DNA of 64,000 nucleotides from Acridotheres tristis. Taxonomy: Eukaryota > Chordata > Aves > Passeriformes > Sturnidae. Below are positions 59,067 through 64,000 of the stretch, piece by piece. Positions within the stretch are counted from its first letter, which is position 1; every line of letters begins with the position of its first letter. The notes beneath the pieces were generated by a model. It was not told the DNA's origin. It made no database searches and worked only from the letters and a program-made list of their open reading frames with translations. The translations under genes and the position numbers were made by a program. The stretch covers positions 19,134,501 to 19,198,500 of the forward strand of contig CM072891.1 in assembly GCA_037013685.1 (NCBI GenBank), written 5' to 3'.

Positions 59067-62000
59067 ATGGGGTTTGGCAGGGGGATATTGCTACCAGAAT
59101 GGGCTTTCCTGTTAGCACTTTGCTGTATCCATCAAATAGGTAAGAAATTTTCTTCTTTATTGGGAAAAGAAAAAATACTCTGTTTAGACCTAGTAATATA
59201 TTTTAAACAACTGTACAAATTGATTCATACAAGAGGTGGTTGGCAAGATTTCTTTATATTTTTTCATTAAATGTTAAATGTCTGTCTATTAACTGGATCG
59301 ATTTAATTTAATATTGCTGCAAACTTCTGTATATGACTACATATGGAAAGTAGCCTTGAAGATCAAATCTAAAAAACTCTTATTCGTGTCTTAAAATGTC
59401 AGATTTTCAGTATCCCATATGCCTTACAAAAGCATTTTACTCCTCTTGTCTTTTGTATTAGAATTCATTATGAATATTATTGCTCTTATGAAACCTAAAC
59501 TGCTACATTTTCCAGTTGCTAGATCAGACCACTGGTCAATCTTTTCCAGTATTTTGTCACCTATCAGGGGCTAATACCAGTTTCTCAACATTTCTTGCAA
59601 CTTCTTTTGCAAAAGAAACCAGGAGGGAATATTCATATGGCAAGGATTTTCAGTAACTAATTTATAATACCCTAGGCAAAATATTTATATAAATTACAGA
59701 TATTGAGTGTGAGCAGGACAAGGAGATTTATGTGACACCATGATCCATTATTTTGGGATGGGGTTTTTTCACCTGTCAATATTATATCCATCAGGGCTGG
59801 TCTTGGCAGTTTTTATTAATAGGAATAACCCTGTTAAGTTGATGGAACCAATTAAATTGGAGCTACTTGCAGGAGTACAAGCTTGACAAGTCAGCCCTAT
59901 TCATGTACAGCAATTTTTGGCCTATCAGCTGACATTTTAAAATCTGCAGATTGCCTAGGTAAATTTATCTTGCATATCATTTTTAAAACATTGAGAAGTG
60001 CAAATATAATTTAAGGCTGCTTTATAGTTTGTGAAATACACACTAAAACACCGGCCAGTGGGTCTGTGTTGTGCTTGAAAACACAGCGGTCTCGTAGAGT
60101 ATAAACTCGTGTTTGGAGTTATGCAATGTTGGCCAGAAATGTCTTCAGCCATTCATGGAACAAGAAAGTTATTTCTCCTGTGCAGTGCTAATCTGACAAA
60201 CTGCTTTGAAAAATGAGTGGTGATTAGACAGTGTCCAACAAACACCTCTTTATTTGAACCACGCCCTGTGGAAAATATTTTCCAATATCCTGACTAAAGA
60301 ATAATGGTCCTATCCCATGCCATCTCCACAAACGTTGTGTGCCTGCCTTTATATTTCATGTCAAATATTAACTTTTATAAACTGATGACAATAATAATTG
60401 CCAGCTGGGTATAGACTTCGCAGGATGCATCCAAATATTCTTAATAATTAGGTTCGTTTCCAAATTATCAAATAGTAAATTTCTTACAACCGAGACATTA
60501 TTTTTATAATAGTAAACAACATGGCATTGTGTAATTGCTAAACAAACCAATGCAGGTAGAATTTCCTTGGAATTGATGTATTTGCTAAGTAAACAAAAGC
60601 TCCTGCTGTTTCCTTGAGAAAAATTAACAGAACAAAATACAGGTATAGATCTATTTTGCCCTGTTACAAAGGTTCCCACACTAGAATAAACAAACCTTCT
60701 ATGATTCTATGCCTGCTGAGATTCCTATGGATGTGTAATATGAAAGCAAACTTCAGCCTATTATATAGAGTTAAAGAAGTATTTCTCTTACCTGATCTGT
60801 ATCAATTTTTTTCACCAATTGTATTTTCATCAATTATAATCCATATAAATTATAATGATGTGAATACATTTACTTAATGTTATTATCTATGATGCTCAAA
60901 GATAAGCAGGAAATGGAAAATGGTTCCTTTGTCCCACGTTACTTCTTTGCACATCACAAAGTGAAATGAGAAAATAATTAAAAGCTTAAGAGCTGAATGA
61001 AACTGCAGACACTGCAGCAACTTCTAGCTATGGTGGGGCTGCCCAGAACCCTCTGCTCCAAAGCCAGTAATCTCTTGGGGTTCTCTTTGGGATAGGGACT
61101 TGAATTCCTTCAGACAGGCACTCTTTGGCTCTGTGATCAAGTAATAAATCTGCTTACATGGAGCACAGCCAGAAGTTGTATTTAAAAAAGGGGGTCCTAA
61201 TCCAATTATTTTAAATGCAAAGATAGTTGTTCAGCTTTCATGGAGTACATGGGCTGAGGTTCTCCAGTGGAGGAAAAGCTCAGCAGATAATGTTTAAGTA
61301 CCAAAGGGGGGACTGGGCCTTATGGCACCCCCCTGGCTTCAGCATTTCCCCCTCTTCCACCAGTATGGCTCTCAGTTCACTGAGCTGGGTCTTAGGATCC
61401 AGTTCTGACTCAGTGAACTCTTCTCACCTATAAGGAAAAAGGGGGCTTAACTTAGGGCAAACTCCACAGGTAGCTCTGCTTTGGCTGAGAAATTCTCCAG
61501 ACACCCACGGTGCTCATTCACATAATCCAGACAAGGGTTCAGATATCAGTCATCTCATCACGTAAATCCTGTGAGGATTTAGACTTGGCAGATTAAAGGT
61601 AGCTATTAGTCAATATGTTACAAGCACACAAGCTCTCACTTTCTAACTGCATTCAGTCCTTCACAAAACAAAGTTGTAGCCCTTCAACTTTTACAGGATA
61701 TGCCTTCTATATTTACTTATAAAATCCAAGACCTTAGAACATCAACCCAGGATATAAGGGTCAGTCTTTTTCTAGGAATCAAAGCATTCAGGAGAGTATT
61801 TATCACCTGTCAAAAGCCTTTGCTTCAGGTGTTTTAGCAAGAACCCTTGGTCAAATAGCTTTACAGAGTGATGCTTAAGGTTTTCTGCAGAGAAGATATG
61901 AGTTTGAACAATCTTAGAGCAGGAAAACTGGCTGATCAGGTTACTTGTGGGTCACTGCCCAGGCTCTGGCCCTTGTACTGTCCCTCAGAGGCACCGTCCT

Positions 62001-64000
62001 GTATCCAGCTGTAAAGCCAGTCTAGATCCCTGACTGGGGGCTTCCCATCTGCTCCCAGAGAAAAGGCCCTATGCTTAGACACTAAACAAACTGCCAGAAA
62101 TAGCTGCAGCCGTTACTGGATCAAGCTTGCAGTCCCTTGATTCTTTTAACCACTTCCATGCCTTTTCTTATAACCTAGCTTCTACACAACAATCTTAATA
62201 AATAGCTCGCCTGCATTTTGTGAATTCCCCCTGTGCTGTTTCACATATTGTTACTGAGATCTCTAGTGCAGCAGTGAAATTAGGGCTGTTATGTAGTCAT
62301 TAGGATCTCTTGCAGTGAATTTTGAGAGAAACAAAGAAAGCAGATATATATATGTTATTTGCACTACAAACTTTGTGTATTTGTAATAGAATGTCTCTTT
62401 CTATAATTATGTTTTAGCTTTCTTGAGGAGCCTGTTTCATTTTCTCTGGCGTGATAAAGGAGACTCTCCCCTTTGCTTTGCAGAGTTGTATCTGGGTCCT
62501 TTGATCTTACCTAAATGCTTTGCTTTAAAAGTTCAAGTACAGGATATTACTCTTAATATGCTTTTCACAATTTTTTCACAGGAGGTCAGATTGGAATCCA
62601 AATAGGAAGTCAGTTCTCTGGGGGTCTTCTACAAAAACAAAATGGTACATTTATTTCTACTGTATATTTGTATTTATTTGCTATATCCATACTGAATAAT
62701 AAAAATGCCTTTAAAAAACCCTCCTTAGCATATTGCCAGCAGTGCCAGGTGAAAAGAAATGTGTATTAACATCTTTCTCTAAGAATAATAATGTATTTAC
62801 TAGACACCAGTTACTAAACACACACACACAAAACACAGTATAGTTCTATTTGTGTAATCATAGCTAACAAGAAAATAGATGTGTTTGTAGAGGCTGTATG
62901 CATGTCTGCATGAACATGTACATATAAAACCAAAGTGATATTCGGTTCCTTTTTAAAAAAGGAAGTGAGACCACTTTGGTCTGCTGTGAAATCAGTGGCT
63001 AATGTTGGGAAATCAAGATGGTAACCCATCCGTGCTGACTTTTACCTTGTAATGATTTGTGTCTGTCCTGTACAACCAATGTATGGCCATTTTGAAAGGT
63101 TTTCAGCCTCTTAATAGAAAAGTATAAAACAGAGAAAGGATGATAATTAAGGTTTTTATTTCCTCCTTAGAGGAGGTGCAATGAGAAGGCAACTATGTTT
63201 TTGTAGCAGTAAAGGGCTAATTTAGTACAGCTTAGCCCTTTGTATTGTTCTGCCCCTCTGAAGAATTCCAAAATTCTAATGCAACACAGTTTCATAAAAG
63301 GGTCAAAGTTAACATGTAAAAAATGCAGATCATCACAGATGAAAACAATTTCTTACGACTTAAGTATTCTGAGTTCAAATTTTAGAATGTGCTTTTAACC
63401 TGTGTAAAATAAAACAGGCTTAACATTGTTTCCTTGGGTCTGGCATATTAACTCTCTGGTCCTTCCTGGGTCTATCCTACACGCAAATTTGGGTATTGTT
63501 ATACTAGTTTTTGATTTTTTTTTTTTCCTAGCTTCGATCAGAATTTCAGCTAACTTGAACATCATCCCACCACTGCTGACAAATCTAGCAATAACATGTA
63601 AGTAAAAGAAAAACCATATTCAGTAAGTGTTCGGTTTTAGGGGGTATAGACAGAAGACTTTCATAAAAATGGGGGGAAATGCTGATAAAGGAAACCATGG
63701 ATAATTCAGAGGAGAAACATGGTGGTTAGAAATAATCTTAAACTTGTCTTAGCTGAAATGAAGGTGACTGATTAAGCTTTAGCTGAACATAACTATAACC
63801 ATTTGTAGGGGTATATGAGTAATAGGTATGAGTGAGGAATGAATACACAGCTATACAGTGGTTAGATAGAAATGGAGGTAGGCAGGGAAAAAACATTTAG
63901 TGAGAAAATGAAACTTTGGACAAGTTGATTTTCCCCATGTGAAGGCTGGGGCTTTTAAGTCGTTCTTTAACAGCCGGTTTTAATTCACAGCTGCTAACCC
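59067..64000 (+). CDS. Second gel-forming mucin, MUC5 type, first four exons (cut by window end)
   Basis: Exons 59067-59139, 62582-62644, 63532-63597 and 63991 onward are joined by GT/AG introns, each with phase 1. The ATG has a strong context (A at -3, G at +4). Exon 1 encodes a signal peptide with a hydrophobic core (WAFLLALCCIHQIG). Exons 2 and 3 encode a short, little-conserved stretch of about 43 residues. Exon 4 begins SANP, matching the SNPAHNG that precedes the first VWD domain of MUC5AC and MUC5B. That match, the exon layout and the location downstream of another mucin identify it. The VWD1 domain itself is outside the window, so MUC5AC, MUC5B or a bird paralogue cannot be told apart; in the mammalian order the downstream gene is MUC5B. 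The first intron is 3.4 kb and AT-rich. Confidence 0.7.

Noticed and set aside
60690..60712. TTCTATGATTCTATG as a CR1 tail
   Set aside because: Only the terminal phrase is present with no CR1 body upstream; too short to call.

Overview
The window comes from a bird genome, most likely a songbird, although species and order cannot be fixed from sequence alone. The avian signs are a CR1 LINE tail at about 53.15-53.75 kb, avian-type endogenous-retrovirus LTRs, and a cluster of gel-forming mucin genes with short, phase-consistent exons in AT-rich introns.

Region 1 (286-27942, + strand) is the 3' part of a gel-forming mucin gene of the MUC5 type. Twenty-eight exons can be placed with GT/AG boundaries whose codon phases all agree. 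In order they encode a VWD3-C8-TIL assembly (286-3818), a short cysteine-rich and Thr/Ser-rich bridge (4426-4746), one giant exon (5586-15927) carrying CysD (WxxW) domains separated by Thr/Ser/Pro linkers, a cysteine-rich pre-D4 segment (16071-17266), a VWD4-C8-TIL assembly with a GDPH site (18009-22049), VWC-like modules (22405-26480) and a C-terminal cystine knot (27084-27942). The giant exon holds 22 CysD domains: two divergent, AT-rich ones, then 20 almost identical GC-rich ones in a two-unit (456 + 483 bp) higher-order repeat. Three insertions (+1, +5 and +1 bp) break its reading frame. Removing exactly these 7 bases restores the splice phase to the downstream exons.

Region 2 (about 28.9-58.9 kb) is intergenic and shows no complete host gene. 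It holds LTR fragments and solo LTRs, a GC-rich 15-bp minisatellite (30413-31580), a (GAAA)n microsatellite, a broken retroviral env fragment (about 42.65-43.19 kb), a CR1 fragment and an old local duplication near 50-51 kb.

Region 3 (58985-64000, + strand) is the promoter and first four exons (the fourth cut by the window edge) of a second gel-forming mucin of the MUC5 type. It has a TATA box, a signal peptide, two small exons in phase, and a fourth exon that starts as the family does just before its first VWD domain. The window therefore spans the junction of two tandem, same-strand mucin genes, matching the layout of the vertebrate MUC6-MUC2-MUC5AC-MUC5B cluster. Both products would be secreted polymers: the N-terminal and D3 domains multimerise, the cystine knot dimerises, and the CysD and PTS regions set network spacing and glycosylation.
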